NCBI RefSeq assembly: GCF_049856175.1
Contig: NZ_JBNDNA010000012.1
Location: 44,966 to 108,965 of the forward strand
Reading direction: 5' to 3'
From: JB111 sp049856175
GTDB taxonomy: Bacteria > Actinomycetota > Actinomycetes > Actinomycetales > Actinomycetaceae
Length of the DNA stretch: 64,000 nt
In this document: positions 26,425 through 34,916 of the stretch, piece after piece
How the letters are laid out: each line of letters opens with the position of its first letter
How positions within the stretch are numbered: the first letter of the stretch is position 1
Program-made: the position numbers and the translations under genes
Notes under the pieces: model-generated
What the model was told of the DNA's origin: nothing
The model's database searches: none
Seen by the model: the letters and a program-made list of their open reading frames with translations, nothing else

Positions 26425-28131
26425 ATGGCCGACCGTCGATTCCGGCCGCGGTCCAGAGGTCGGGACCGCGATCCGCTCGAGGGCTACCTCGGCGGCTACG
26501 GCATCGTCCCCGAGGACACACGGCGTCGCCCCGACGACGACGCACCGCGCGGCCGCGAGAGCCGTGAGCCGGACGACCGCGGCGCCGACCGGCCCGCGGA
26601 CCCGGTCCGCACCGCCGGGCGCTCCCGCGCAGCGGAGCCGCGTCCCACCGCGCCGTCCGGCTTCCGCGCCGGAGCGCCCCACGCCTCGCGCTACCCCGTA
26701 TCCCTCCCGCCCTCGCTGCATGTCAGCACGTGGCTCCGGCGTCGCCTCCGCCCGCTCTTCGTCGTCGTGCCCGTCCTCGCCGTGCTCGTCCCGATCGCCA
26801 CCGTGGTCCAGCTCGTCGACGACGATCCCGACGCCACCACGCCGAGCGTGGCCCCCGCGCCCGATGCCGAGCCGGACGTCGAGACCTTCCCCGATCTGTG
26901 GGAGGTCGCGGTCGCGGACCTCACCGGGATCGCCGGCGCCGAGCTCAGGGGCAACGTCGACGGCTCCTTCGACGACGCGGGCGTGCTCGGCGCGCCTGGC
27001 GGCTGGGCCGTCGTCGCGCAGGACGAGGAGTCCCTCGAGGCAGAGCTCGTCGGTCTGGACCCCGCGTCGGGCGAGACGATCTGGTCCCGTGAGCTCAGCC
27101 ACGTCCTCTGCGCCCGCCACGCGACGCCGGACGGAAGCCTCGTCTGCCTGGAGGCCACGGACACGGACCCGGGAGGTCTGGGCACGAGCTGGACCGCCCA
27201 CCTGCTCGACCCCGCCACCGGCGACACGACCGCCTCCACCGAGATCGACGGCTACCTCACGTCCCTCTACGTCCACGGCGACGCGCTCGTCCTGCTCGAC
27301 CAGCCGGGCGGCGGGACCGACGTCGTCCTGCAGGGCTACGACGCGGCCGACCTGAGCCCACGATGGTCGGTCGAGCTCGGCCCGGAGGTCTCCGCGGAGA
27401 TGCTCGCCGGGGACCGACGGATCGTCTCCCGAGGGATCGGCGAGCGCGGCGAGGCGATGCTCGACCGGCCCCGTTGGCGTCCCGTCACCGACGACGTGCT
27501 CTCGTTCGGCGCGGGCGACCGCACCGCCGTCCTGAACGTCCGGGCGGGCGAGCTGATCATCGCCCCACCCTGCACCCGCCTGTCCACCGACGGCGCCACC
27601 CTGTGGTGCAACGAGCCGGGCGCCGGGATCCGCGCGTACGCCACGGACGGGACCGAGCTGTGGGCGGACCCCCACAACCGGCTGGCCGCCACCTCCGCGC
27701 TCGACCCGGACGCCCGTGTCATGCCCCTCGTCCTCGACGGCTCCCGGCGACTCCTGCGGTACGACCTCGAGGCCGGAGCCACCGACTCCGTCCTCCTCGA
27801 CCCGGGGGTCGCCGAGACGTTCGCCGGCACCCTCGACCCGGGCGGGCTGGTCGACGGCGAGCACGTCCTCGTGCGGGGCGAGCCCGACCTGCACCTCCTC
27901 GCGCCGGACCGCTCCCACGTCGTCGACCAGGTGGCGACGGACGTCCGTCCCGACGGCGTGCTCGCCCGGGACGAGAGCCTCGTCGTCGCCGGGACGGACC
28001 TCGTCGAGGTCGACCCGACCACGGGAGGGGTCGAGCAGCAGTGGCGCACCCCGGTGCACGGCACGCTCGAGCCGGTGGGCGACGCGGTGGTCGTGCACGG
28101 CCCGGAGGGCCTGAGCCGGCTCGACTGGTGA
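26425..28131 (+). CDS. Membrane-anchored PQQ-like beta-propeller protein
   Basis: A 568-residue protein. Residues 1-~110 are charged and disordered (Arg/Asp-rich), a transmembrane helix lies at about 112-132, and the rest is extracellular. That part reads as WD/PQQ-type blades with recurring G-x-x-x-W and L-D-x-x-(T/S)-G-x-x-x-W/T segments (LDPASGETIWS, LDPATGDTTAS, VDPTTGGVEQQW). Such propellers in actinobacteria are usually protein-interaction scaffolds rather than quinoproteins, and no PQQ ligands can be assigned. There is no signal peptidase site, so it stays anchored by its N-terminal helix. It is paired with the small anchored protein upstream. Confidence 0.65.
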   Translation: MADRRFRPRSRGRDRDPLEGYLGGYGIVPEDTRRRPDDDAPRGRESREPDDRGADRPADPVRTAGRSRAAEPRPTAPSGFRAGAPHASRYPVSLPPSLHVSTWLRRRLRPLFVVVPVLAVLVPIATVVQLVDDDPDATTPSVAPAPDAEPDVETFPDLWEVAVADLTGIAGAELRGNVDGSFDDAGVLGAPGGWAVVAQDEESLEAELVGLDPASGETIWSRELSHVLCARHATPDGSLVCLEATDTDPGGLGTSWTAHLLDPATGDTTASTEIDGYLTSLYVHGDALVLLDQPGGGTDVVLQGYDAADLSPRWSVELGPEVSAEMLAGDRRIVSRGIGERGEAMLDRPRWRPVTDDVLSFGAGDRTAVLNVRAGELIIAPPCTRLSTDGATLWCNEPGAGIRAYATDGTELWADPHNRLAATSALDPDARVMPLVLDGSRRLLRYDLEAGATDSVLLDPGVAETFAGTLDPGGLVDGEHVLVRGEPDLHLLAPDRSHVVDQVATDVRPDGVLARDESLVVAGTDLVEVDPTTGGVEQQWRTPVHGTLEPVGDAVVVHGPEGLSRLDW

Positions 28132-28167
28132 CGCGGCCCACGAGCGTGCGCCGCCGCGCCGTCGTGG

Positions 28168-28196
28168 TTGTCCCGTCTTGCGGGCGCGGGTACCAT
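28168..28196 (+). promoter_or_regulatory. rpsA promoter
   Basis: TTGTCC (28168-28173) and TACCAT (28191-28196) are separated by exactly 17 bp, the best sigma-A-type promoter in the window. The resulting leader of about 100 nt contains a direct repeat ATCCCTGTCCGC (28254-28265 and 28272-28283, 18 bp apart), which could be involved in S1 autoregulation. The Shine-Dalgarno before the ATG is weak (CGGAG), as is typical for rpsA genes. Confidence 0.65.
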
Positions 28197-28301
28197 TGCT
28201 CGTCGGCGCCGTCTGTCCGCGCGCACGCGCGCAGCCGCCCGGTCGCCGATTGAATCCCTGTCCGCTCGAGTATCCCTGTCCGCATCGGAGTTTCCCGCTA
28301 C

Positions 28302-29786
28302 ATGACCACCACTACCCCCGCCCCGACCACCCCGCAGGTCGCGATCAACGACATCGGCTCCGAGGACGAGCTCCTCGCCGAGATCGACAAGACCATCAAG
28401 TACTTCAACGACGGGGACATCGTCGAGGGCACCATCGTCAAGGTGGACCGTGACGAGGTCCTCCTCGACATCGGTTACAAGACCGAGGGCGTCATCCTGT
28501 CCCGCGAGCTGTCGATCAAGCACGACGTGGACCCCGACGAGGTCGTGGCCGTGGGCGACCAGATCGAGGCGCTGGTCCTCCAGAAGGAGGACAAGGAAGG
28601 CCGCCTCCTGCTGTCGAAGAAGCGGGCGCAGTACGAGCGCGCCTGGTCCTCGATCGAGAAGATCAAGGACGAGGACGGCGTCGTCACGGGCAAGGTCATC
28701 GAGGTGGTCAAGGGCGGCCTGATCGTCGACATCGGCCTGCGCGGCTTCCTGCCGGCCTCCCTGGTCGAGATGCGTCGTGTGCGCGACCTTCAGCCCTACG
28801 TGGACAAGGAGATCGAGGCCAAGATCATCGAGCTGGACAAGAACCGCAACAACGTGGTCCTGTCCCGCCGCGCCTGGCTCGAGCAGACCCAGTCCGAGGT
28901 CCGTTCGCACTTCCTCAACACGCTGCAGAAGGGGCAGGTCCGCCCCGGTGTCGTGTCCTCGATCGTCAACTTCGGTGCGTTCGTCGACCTCGGCGGCGTG
29001 GACGGCCTCGTGCACGTCTCCGAGCTGTCCTGGAAGCACATCGACCACCCCTCCGAGGTCGTCGAGGTGGGCCAGGAGGTCACCGTCGAGGTGCTCGACG
29101 TGGACATGGACCGCGAGCGCGTCTCCCTGTCGCTGAAGGCGACCCAGGAGGACCCGTGGCAGACCTTCGCGCGCACCCACGCCATCGGCCAGGTCGTGCC
29201 CGGCAAGGTCACCAAGCTCGTCCCGTTCGGTGCGTTCGTGCGCGTCGAGGACGGCATCGAGGGCCTCGTGCACATCTCCGAGCTGGCGCAGCGCCACGTC
29301 GAGGTGCCCGAGCAGGTCGCGAAGGTCGGCGACGAGCTCTTCGTCAAGGTCATCGACATCGACCTCGAGCGTCGCCGCATCTCGCTCTCGCTCAAGCAGG
29401 CCAACGAGGGCGTCGAGCCGGACTCCGAGGACTTCGACCCCTCGCTGTACGGCATGGCGACCGACTACGACGAGCAGGGCAACTACAAGTACCCCGAGGG
29501 CTTCGACCCCGAGACGAACGAGTGGCTCGAGGGCTTCGAGGCCCAGCGCGAGGCGTGGGAGGCCGAGTACGCGGCCGCGCACGCGCGCTGGGAGTCCCAC
29601 AAGGCGCAGATCGCCGCCTCGCGTGCGGCGGAGGCCGCCGGCGAGAACGTCGTCGAGGACGCCTCGGAGGCCGGGGACGACCTCGCCGCCTCCTACTCGT
29701 CCGACGCTCCGGAGGAGGACGCCGGGGGCACGCTCGCGTCCGACGAGGCCCTGGCCGCTCTGCGGGAGAAGCTCACGGGCAACTGA
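28302..29786 (+). CDS. rpsA: 30S ribosomal protein S1
   Basis: A 494-residue S1 with four S1/OB repeats at about residues 36-107, 122-192, 208-277 and 294-363; actinobacterial S1 proteins have four rather than the six of E. coli. The repeats share G-x-V...G-A-F-V-D/R...G-L-V-H-V/I-S-E-L and end D-x-x-x-x-R-x-S-L-S-x-K. The C-terminal 130 residues are acidic with a conserved S-L-Y-G-M-A-x-x-Y-D motif. Codon use is nearly pure G/C-ending, fitting high expression. It has its own promoter and a strong terminator. Confidence 0.97.
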   Translation: MTTTTPAPTTPQVAINDIGSEDELLAEIDKTIKYFNDGDIVEGTIVKVDRDEVLLDIGYKTEGVILSRELSIKHDVDPDEVVAVGDQIEALVLQKEDKEGRLLLSKKRAQYERAWSSIEKIKDEDGVVTGKVIEVVKGGLIVDIGLRGFLPASLVEMRRVRDLQPYVDKEIEAKIIELDKNRNNVVLSRRAWLEQTQSEVRSHFLNTLQKGQVRPGVVSSIVNFGAFVDLGGVDGLVHVSELSWKHIDHPSEVVEVGQEVTVEVLDVDMDRERVSLSLKATQEDPWQTFARTHAIGQVVPGKVTKLVPFGAFVRVEDGIEGLVHISELAQRHVEVPEQVAKVGDELFVKVIDIDLERRRISLSLKQANEGVEPDSEDFDPSLYGMATDYDEQGNYKYPEGFDPETNEWLEGFEAQREAWEAEYAAAHARWESHKAQIAASRAAEAAGENVVEDASEAGDDLAASYSSDAPEEDAGGTLASDEALAALREKLTGN

Positions 29787-29820
29787 CCCGGAGCGCAGCC
29801 TCCCGATCCTCGGATCGCAT

Positions 29821-29856
29821 CCGACGCCCGGCCCCCTGACGGGGGCCGGGCGTCGG
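29821..29856 (+). terminator. rpsA terminator
   Basis: A 16-bp perfect stem (29821-29836 with 29841-29856) around a TGAC loop, 34 bp after the stop. Downstream, a 12-bp direct repeat GCTGCGCCCGGG occurs at 29901 and 29919; nothing else is recognisable up to about 30037. Confidence 0.8.
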
Positions 29857-30079
29857 CGTTCGTGGGTGCGGGCGGATCGGCGTGCCGGTCGCTGCGTGCC
29901 GCTGCGCCCGGGCATAACGCTGCGCCCGGGTGTTCGGCAGCGCCCCGCCGGACGGTCATCCCGTGCCGGACGAGTACCCAGGTGGTGAGGGGTACCCCGG
30001 GCCCACGTCGGCGACGCGGACCGATCGCCGGGCGGCGTAGCGTCCGAGCATCCAGCCCACGCCGAGAGGACCCACCCCG

Positions 30080-30670
30080 ATGCTGCCCACCGCCCACCGT
30101 CGCCTGACCGCCGTCGTGGCCGCCGCGCTGCTGACCCTCGGGGTGTCCGCGTGCGACGACCCGAGCGTCGCCCCGACCGAGGAGCCGACCGCGGACGGGG
30201 AGGAGACGACCACCGCGGACGGGCCCTCCGCCGACTACCCGGACGACCTCACGATCGAGGTCCGCTCGCTGTCCGGCTCGGTCCCGCCGCCGCACGACTC
30301 GATGGAGACCGTCACGGTGGGCCCCGACGGCATCACCTACACCGCCGGGTCGCGCTACGAGGACGAGCCGCTCTTCTCGGAGACGTTCGACGCGCAGGAC
30401 GGCGACCTCGAGGAGGTCATGGCCGCCTGGGAGGCCCTCGGCGTCCCCGCCGACACGGGGGACGGGTACGACGACTCGCACTCCAGCGGTGGGGCCGGTG
30501 GCGACTACGTCATCACCCAGGTCACCGGAACGGGGTACGACTCGTCAGCGACCGGGGACCACCAGCCCATGTGGGACCTCGTCGACGCGGCGCTCGACGT
30601 CGTGCCGCAGGAGGTGCGCGACGAGGGGGAGGCCGCCATCGAGGAGTACAACGCGAGCGAGGACGACTGA
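30080..30670 (+). CDS. Secreted lipoprotein, unknown function
   Basis: A 196-residue predicted lipoprotein. Charged N-terminus (HRR), hydrophobic helix, then lipobox VSAC with Cys at residue 25, so Lgt at 9086 should modify it. A Thr/Glu-rich linker of about 25 residues leads to a domain with beta-strand-like segments (LTIEVRSLSGSVP, METVTVGPDG) and a final helix VDAALDVVPQEVRDE. The shape resembles the lipoprotein at 33924-34661 but sequence similarity is weak. A TAGCGT hexamer at 30038-30043 is a possible -10. No known family was recognised. Confidence 0.7.
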   Translation: MLPTAHRRLTAVVAAALLTLGVSACDDPSVAPTEEPTADGEETTTADGPSADYPDDLTIEVRSLSGSVPPPHDSMETVTVGPDGITYTAGSRYEDEPLFSETFDAQDGDLEEVMAAWEALGVPADTGDGYDDSHSSGGAGGDYVITQVTGTGYDSSATGDHQPMWDLVDAALDVVPQEVRDEGEAAIEEYNASEDD

Positions 30671-30690
30671 GCCCGTCCCCGCCGCGCGGC

Positions 30691-30696
30691 TACGCT
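30691..30696 (+). promoter_or_regulatory. -10 element (TACGCT) for the pcp leader ORF
   Basis: TACGCT ends 6 nt before the GTG of a 14-codon ORF, matching the spacing of the other leaderless promoters in this window. Confidence 0.5.
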
Positions 30697-30702
30697 TGAC
30701 GG

Positions 30703-30747
30703 GTGTTCGCCGAGCAGACCTCCGTCCGTGCCCGGATCCGCCGATGA
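30703..30747 (+). CDS. Leader peptide ORF upstream of pcp (14 aa)
   Basis: GTG 30703 opens a 14-codon ORF (VFAEQTSVRARIRR) whose TGA overlaps the pcp ATG as ATGA. It sits 6 nt behind a TANNNT hexamer, so its message would be leaderless and ribosomes finishing it would be placed on the pcp start, which itself has no clear Shine-Dalgarno. It is too short to test for homology; a chance ORF cannot be excluded. Confidence 0.4.
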   Translation: MFAEQTSVRARIRR

Positions 30748-31343
30748 CCGCCGGGACGATCGTGGTCACCGGCTTCGGGCCCTTCGGCCCGCACACCGAG
30801 AACCCCACCGCCGACGTCGTCCGCGAGCTCGCCGCCGCCGGACCGCCCGTGGACGGCACGCAGCTCGTCACCGAGGTCCTGCCCACGTCCTTCGCGCGGG
30901 CGACCGCAAGGATGCGCGAGCTCGTGTCCACCCACGCGCCCCGACTCCTGCTGGCGCTCGGGCTCGCTGCGGACCGCACGGTGATCAGCGTGGAACGCGT
31001 CGGCGTCAACCTCGTCGACGCACGGATACCGGACGTCGACGGCGAGCAGCCCGTCGACGAGCCCGTCCGCGACGGTGGCCCCGACGCACACCTGGCGACG
31101 ATCGACGTCCGCGCGGCACTGGCGGCGGCCCGTGGCACGGGCGTGGAGGCGACGACGTCCGCGAGCGCGGGCCTCTACGTGTGCAACGCGGTCCTGTACA
31201 CCGCCCTGGACACCGCACGCGCGCACGCACCGGGAACGCGCGCCGGCTTCGTCCACCTCCCGCCGACCGAGCACCTGTCCGTCGGCGACGCGACCCGGGC
31301 CGTGGGCGCGATGGTCGCCGCACTCGCGACGGCCAAGTTGTGA
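30744..31343 (+). CDS. pcp: Pyroglutamyl-peptidase I (pyrrolidone carboxyl peptidase)
   Basis: A 199-residue cysteine peptidase that removes N-terminal pyroglutamate from peptides in the cytoplasm. It begins with VTGFGPFGPHTENPT and contains the catalytic triad of peptidase family C15: E84 (SVERVGVNL), C147 (LYVCNAV) and H171 (GFVHLPP). The length fits the ~200-residue family. The start overlaps the stop of the short upstream ORF. It is followed by coaE after 58 bp and may be co-transcribed with it. Confidence 0.93.
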   Translation: MTAGTIVVTGFGPFGPHTENPTADVVRELAAAGPPVDGTQLVTEVLPTSFARATARMRELVSTHAPRLLLALGLAADRTVISVERVGVNLVDARIPDVDGEQPVDEPVRDGGPDAHLATIDVRAALAAARGTGVEATTSASAGLYVCNAVLYTALDTARAHAPGTRAGFVHLPPTEHLSVGDATRAVGAMVAALATAKL

Positions 31344-31401
31344 GCGGCGACCTCGTCCGGCAGCCGGACCTTCGCCGACGTCCTGACCGCGGGGGCCGTC
31401 C

Positions 31402-32667
31402 GTGCTGACCGTCGGCCTCACCGGCGGGATCGCGTCGGGCAAGTCGACCGTCTCGGCGGAGCTCGCGCGGCTCGGCGCCGTGGTCGTCGACGCGGACGTG
31501 CTCGCCCGGAAGGTCGTCGAGCCCGGGACGCCGGGGCTGCGCGCCGTCGTCGAGGAGTGGGGGCCCGGCGTGCTCGCCGACGACGGGACGCTCGACCGGG
31601 CCGCCCTCGGGGCGATCGTCTTCGCCGATCCCGAGGCCCGCCGCCGCTTGGGGGAGATCACGCACCCGCTCGTGCACGCGGAGCACGTCCGACTCGAGGC
31701 CGAGGCCGTCGCGGCCGACCCGGCCGCCGTCGTCGTCCACGACGTGGCGCTCGTCGTCGAGGCGGACCTCGCCCACCGGTACCACCTCCTGCTCGTGGTC
31801 CACGCGCCCGAGGACGTGCGGATCGGGCGGATGGTCGAACGGCGGGGCATGACGGTCGACGAGGCCCGGGCTCGGGTGGCCGCCCAGGCCACCGACGATC
31901 AGCGGCGGGCCGTCGCCGACATCTGGCTCGACAACACGGGCACCCCCGACGAGCTGCGTACGTCGGTGGACCGCGTCTGGTCGCAGCGCATCCGCCCCTA
32001 CGAGGCGAACGTGCGGGCGGGTGTGGTGGCCGACCGCTCGGGCGGTCCCGTGCTGCTCGACCCGGCCTCGCGCACCGAGGACGGCCGGGACGTCGGCGCG
32101 CTGTGGGCCGCGCAGGGCGCGCGCCTCGTCTCGCGCGTCGGCGCCGTCCTCCGGGCCGCGGGGATCCCCGCGGACGTCTCGCACGTCGGCTCGACCGCGG
32201 TGCCCGGCCTCGTGGCCAAGGACGTGATCGACCTGCAGGTCGGCGTCGACGACCTCGACGACGACCGCGTGACCGGCGTCCTCGCTGCGGCGGGCTTCCC
32301 CGTCCGTGACGCCGAGGCCCGGGACCGGCCGCACCCGGCGGACGGCCCGGTCTGGCGCAAGCGGTTCCACCTCAACGCCGACCCGGGTCGCGACGTCAAT
32401 CTTCACGTGCGCGAGAGCGGCTCGCCCGGCTGGCGGTATGCCCTCGCCATGCGCGACGCGCTGCGCGACGACACCGACGCGCGGAGGGACTACGCCGCGA
32501 TGAAGGAGGCGCTGGCGGCCCGGCACGCGACGGACGCGCGCACCGGCGGCTACGCGGAGGGGAAGGAGCCGTGGTTCGGCCTGCGCGGGACCGCCCTCGT
32601 CGCGGGCCGGCTGGCGGGCCACGGGGTCGTCCCGGACCTCGACCTGCGCGACGCGTCCGCCGCATGA
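31402..32667 (+). CDS. coaE: Dephospho-CoA kinase fused to a GrpB/UPF0157 domain
   Basis: A 421-residue two-domain protein. The N-terminal ~200 residues are CoaE, which phosphorylates dephospho-CoA in the last step of CoA synthesis: P-loop GLTGGIASGKST, DADVLARKVVEPG, HPLVHAEH and LVVHAPEDVRIGRM. The C-terminal half is a GrpB/UPF0157 nucleotidyltransferase-like domain with VSHVGSTAVPGLVAKDVIDLQVGV and FHLNADPGRDVNLHV. Actinobacterial CoaE proteins, including that of Mycobacterium tuberculosis, carry this extension, thought to help folding or regulate the kinase. The GTG at 31402 lies immediately before the P-loop strand. Confidence 0.93.
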   Translation: MLTVGLTGGIASGKSTVSAELARLGAVVVDADVLARKVVEPGTPGLRAVVEEWGPGVLADDGTLDRAALGAIVFADPEARRRLGEITHPLVHAEHVRLEAEAVAADPAAVVVHDVALVVEADLAHRYHLLLVVHAPEDVRIGRMVERRGMTVDEARARVAAQATDDQRRAVADIWLDNTGTPDELRTSVDRVWSQRIRPYEANVRAGVVADRSGGPVLLDPASRTEDGRDVGALWAAQGARLVSRVGAVLRAAGIPADVSHVGSTAVPGLVAKDVIDLQVGVDDLDDDRVTGVLAAAGFPVRDAEARDRPHPADGPVWRKRFHLNADPGRDVNLHVRESGSPGWRYALAMRDALRDDTDARRDYAAMKEALAARHATDARTGGYAEGKEPWFGLRGTALVAGRLAGHGVVPDLDLRDASAA

Positions 32668-32922
32668 TGCGTGCCCTCCCGGCGTCGCCCCTGGTCAGAG
32701 GTCTGCCGGGCATGGGGTGGGGTGCCCTCCCCAACGACCCGGTCATCCGTGCGCCCCGGCCGGACATACGGTTCCACCAGTGGCAGTCGGTCACACGGCT
32801 CGCGAGGGCTGCGAGCCGGATGTGCCGCCACACGGGGCGCGGACGGTGATCCGCTCGTGACCCGGACGCCCCTGACCATCCACCGAGGTGACCACCGCCT
32901 CGACCACACAGAGAGAAGCACC

Positions 32923-33816
32923 ATGAGCATCGCCACGAACCGCCGCCGAGTGGCGGCCGCCGGGATCGTCCTTCTTGCCGCCTCGGGGATCGCCGCCTGC
33001 AGCGACTCCGGCCCGATCGCGCCGACGGGTCAGCCCCCGGCGCCTCCCTCCACCGAGGCACCGCCCACCGAGGAGCCCCCGGTCGAGGAGCCGACCTCCG
33101 AGGAGCCCCCGGCCACGGAGGACCCCACCTCCGAGGAGCCGACCACGGAGGAGCCCACCTCCGAGGAGCCGCCCCCCGAGGAGCCGCCCGTCTCCGGCGG
33201 CGGCCAGGGCGTCGAGGTCTCCGGCGAGCTGACCGGCGAGGTGCCCTCCGGGGGCGCGGCCACCGTGACCCTCGAGGTCACCGAGCGCGCGGCCGTCGCG
33301 GTCGGTGCGACCTCGCCCGACGGCGGTGACCTCCAGCTCGCGATCTCCGGCGGCGACGTCGACGCGGGCATCGACGACACCTACGGGTACGCCGACATCT
33401 TCAGCTTCGACCAGGGCAACCTCGACCCGGCGATCACCCAGGTCCTCGAGCCGGGCAGCTACACGCTCGAGCTCACGGAGTACGGCGGGGACGCGGCCCA
33501 GTACCAGCTCGAGGTGCTCTCCGGCACCACCGTCATCCCGGCCGGGGGGACGGCGAACCTCGAAATCACGGGCCAGGCCGCGACCCTTGCCATCGGCGAG
33601 CTCGCGACCGGCAACGAGTCGATCGCGACGAACGGCGAGATCGACTCGGTCCTGTGGACCTTCATGCCGTCCTCGCACACCGCGTACGAGGACGACGACG
33701 GCGGCGACGGTCTCAACTCGCTCATCGTCCTGCCGGGCGAGACCGTCGAACCGGTCGTCATCGCCGTCAACACCTATGGTGGCGACGCCGGCACCACCTC
33801 TGTCGGCATCAGCTGA
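32923..33816 (+). CDS. Secreted lipoprotein with Pro/Glu linker and repeated beta-domain
   Basis: A 297-residue predicted lipoprotein with lipobox IAAC (Cys at residue 26). Residues ~40-88 are a proline/glutamate linker of repeated EEPTSEEPP-like units, which would span peptidoglycan. The remainder is two beta-rich units resembling bacterial pre-peptidase (PPC-like) domains: ERAAVAVGATSPDGGDLQLAI, SYTLELTEYGGDAAQY, then IDSVLWTF and VVIAVNTYGGDAGTTSV. It is a clear paralogue of the protein at 34917-35750. The upstream 255 bp holds a small hairpin (GGCTCGC/GCGAGCC, 32797-32817) and a GAGAGAAG ribosome-binding site but no recognisable gene. Confidence 0.75.
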   Translation: MSIATNRRRVAAAGIVLLAASGIAACSDSGPIAPTGQPPAPPSTEAPPTEEPPVEEPTSEEPPATEDPTSEEPTTEEPTSEEPPPEEPPVSGGGQGVEVSGELTGEVPSGGAATVTLEVTERAAVAVGATSPDGGDLQLAISGGDVDAGIDDTYGYADIFSFDQGNLDPAITQVLEPGSYTLELTEYGGDAAQYQLEVLSGTTVIPAGGTANLEITGQAATLAIGELATGNESIATNGEIDSVLWTFMPSSHTAYEDDDGGDGLNSLIVLPGETVEPVVIAVNTYGGDAGTTSVGIS

Positions 33817-33830
33817 CCCATCGCCCCACC

Positions 33831-33860
33831 CGGCGGCCGGCACCTCGGTGCCGGCCGCCG
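33831..33860 (+). terminator. Terminator hairpin after lipoprotein 32923-33816
   Basis: A 13-bp perfect stem with loop CTCG, 15 bp after the stop codon. Confidence 0.75.
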
Positions 33861-33923
33861 TCGGACGTCCGGCGTGCTCCGTGCGCGCCGCGGTACCAGC
33901 CTCACCAGACGGAGGAGAGCACG

Positions 33924-34661
33924 ATGCGAACCACCCGAGCACGACGAGCACTGACCACCACCGCGGCCGTCGCCGCGCTCGGACTGGTCCTGTCCGCATG
34001 TGGCGGAGACGACGAGCCCGAGGAGACCACGGAGCCCCCTGCCACCTCGCAGACCGACCCCGAGGACGCGGAGAGCGGCTCGCAGGACGCGGCTCCCTCC
34101 GAGTCCGAGTCCGAGGCGCCGCCCGCCGAGACGGGGTCGGACGCGGCCGGTGACGACGAGGCCGCCACGGGGGACGACGGCGGGTCGACCGGCTTCGCTC
34201 CCGGGACGGACGGCGAGGACGGCACCGGTGGAGGGGACGACGCGGGCGACGGGCCGGCCGCCGGGGAGAGCGTGACCCTCGCCCCCGAGCACGCGGTCTC
34301 GATGGCCCACATGGTGCCCGAGGGCGGGGTGACGACCGCCGAGGTCGTCATGCTCGACGGCGACACGCTCTCCTACCTCAGCGGCGACGTCGCCCAGCAG
34401 GAGCCCGAGGTGGAGGAGACGGTCGAGCTCGACCCGGGCACGGGCGACGAGATCCGCACCGAGCTGTCCGCGCTCGGGCTCACGGCCGTCGAGGAGGGCC
34501 AGGGCCCGCCGGACGACACCACCGAGGAGATCTACTACTGGGAGGCCGGCGACGTGATGTCCGGCTCCCTGGTGGCCGGCAGCACCGGTGACCTCGAGCT
34601 CGACCGGGCGGTCTACGACATCCTCATCGCCCACGTCCCGGAGGACATCCGCGTGAGCTGA
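33924..34661 (+). CDS. Secreted lipoprotein with long acidic linker
   Basis: A 245-residue predicted lipoprotein: Arg-rich start, hydrophobic helix, lipobox LSAC with Cys at residue 26 followed by GGDD. About 90 residues of Glu/Asp/Ser/Gly-rich linker follow. The last ~130 residues form a small domain (VTLAPEHAVSMAHMVPEGG, AEVVMLDGDTLSYLSGD, IYYWEAGDVMSGSLV) ending in a helix DRAVYDILIAHVP. The overall plan resembles the lipoprotein at 30080-30670. The ATG has a strong GGAGGAGAG site. No family was recognised. The next 255 bp contains no gene; a TACGTT hexamer at 34828-34833 may serve the next lipoprotein. Confidence 0.7.
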   Translation: MRTTRARRALTTTAAVAALGLVLSACGGDDEPEETTEPPATSQTDPEDAESGSQDAAPSESESEAPPAETGSDAAGDDEAATGDDGGSTGFAPGTDGEDGTGGGDDAGDGPAAGESVTLAPEHAVSMAHMVPEGGVTTAEVVMLDGDTLSYLSGDVAQQEPEVEETVELDPGTGDEIRTELSALGLTAVEEGQGPPDDTTEEIYYWEAGDVMSGSLVAGSTGDLELDRAVYDILIAHVPEDIRVS

Positions 34662-34916
34662 GGCCAGGGGCCGGGGCCGTCGCGCGTGTGCATTCGCGGA
34701 GCGGCGCGGGACACCGTGCGCCGGCTGCCAGGGAACGACCCGCGTCCCGGCGTGCGCAGGAGCGGCGCGCGAGCGGGGAGGTGTGCCCTGCCCCACACGA
34801 ACGGTGGTACGGCGGCGCCGCGATCCCTACGTTCGTGATCAGTCCCCGGATCACCGGTGACGGCCCGACGGACAGCATCGTCCGCGGGTCGAGAGCCACA
34901 CCCCCTTGGAGCGATC

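Noticed and set aside
26173..29915. Two large minus-strand frames (641 and 859 codons) opposite the beta-propeller gene and rpsA
   Set aside because: Shadows of well-supported plus-strand genes; no recognisable domain.
34662..34916. Possible small genes in the 255-bp gap between two lipoproteins
   Set aside because: Open frames exist on both strands but lack start context and family motifs; only a TACGTT promoter-like hexamer is noted.
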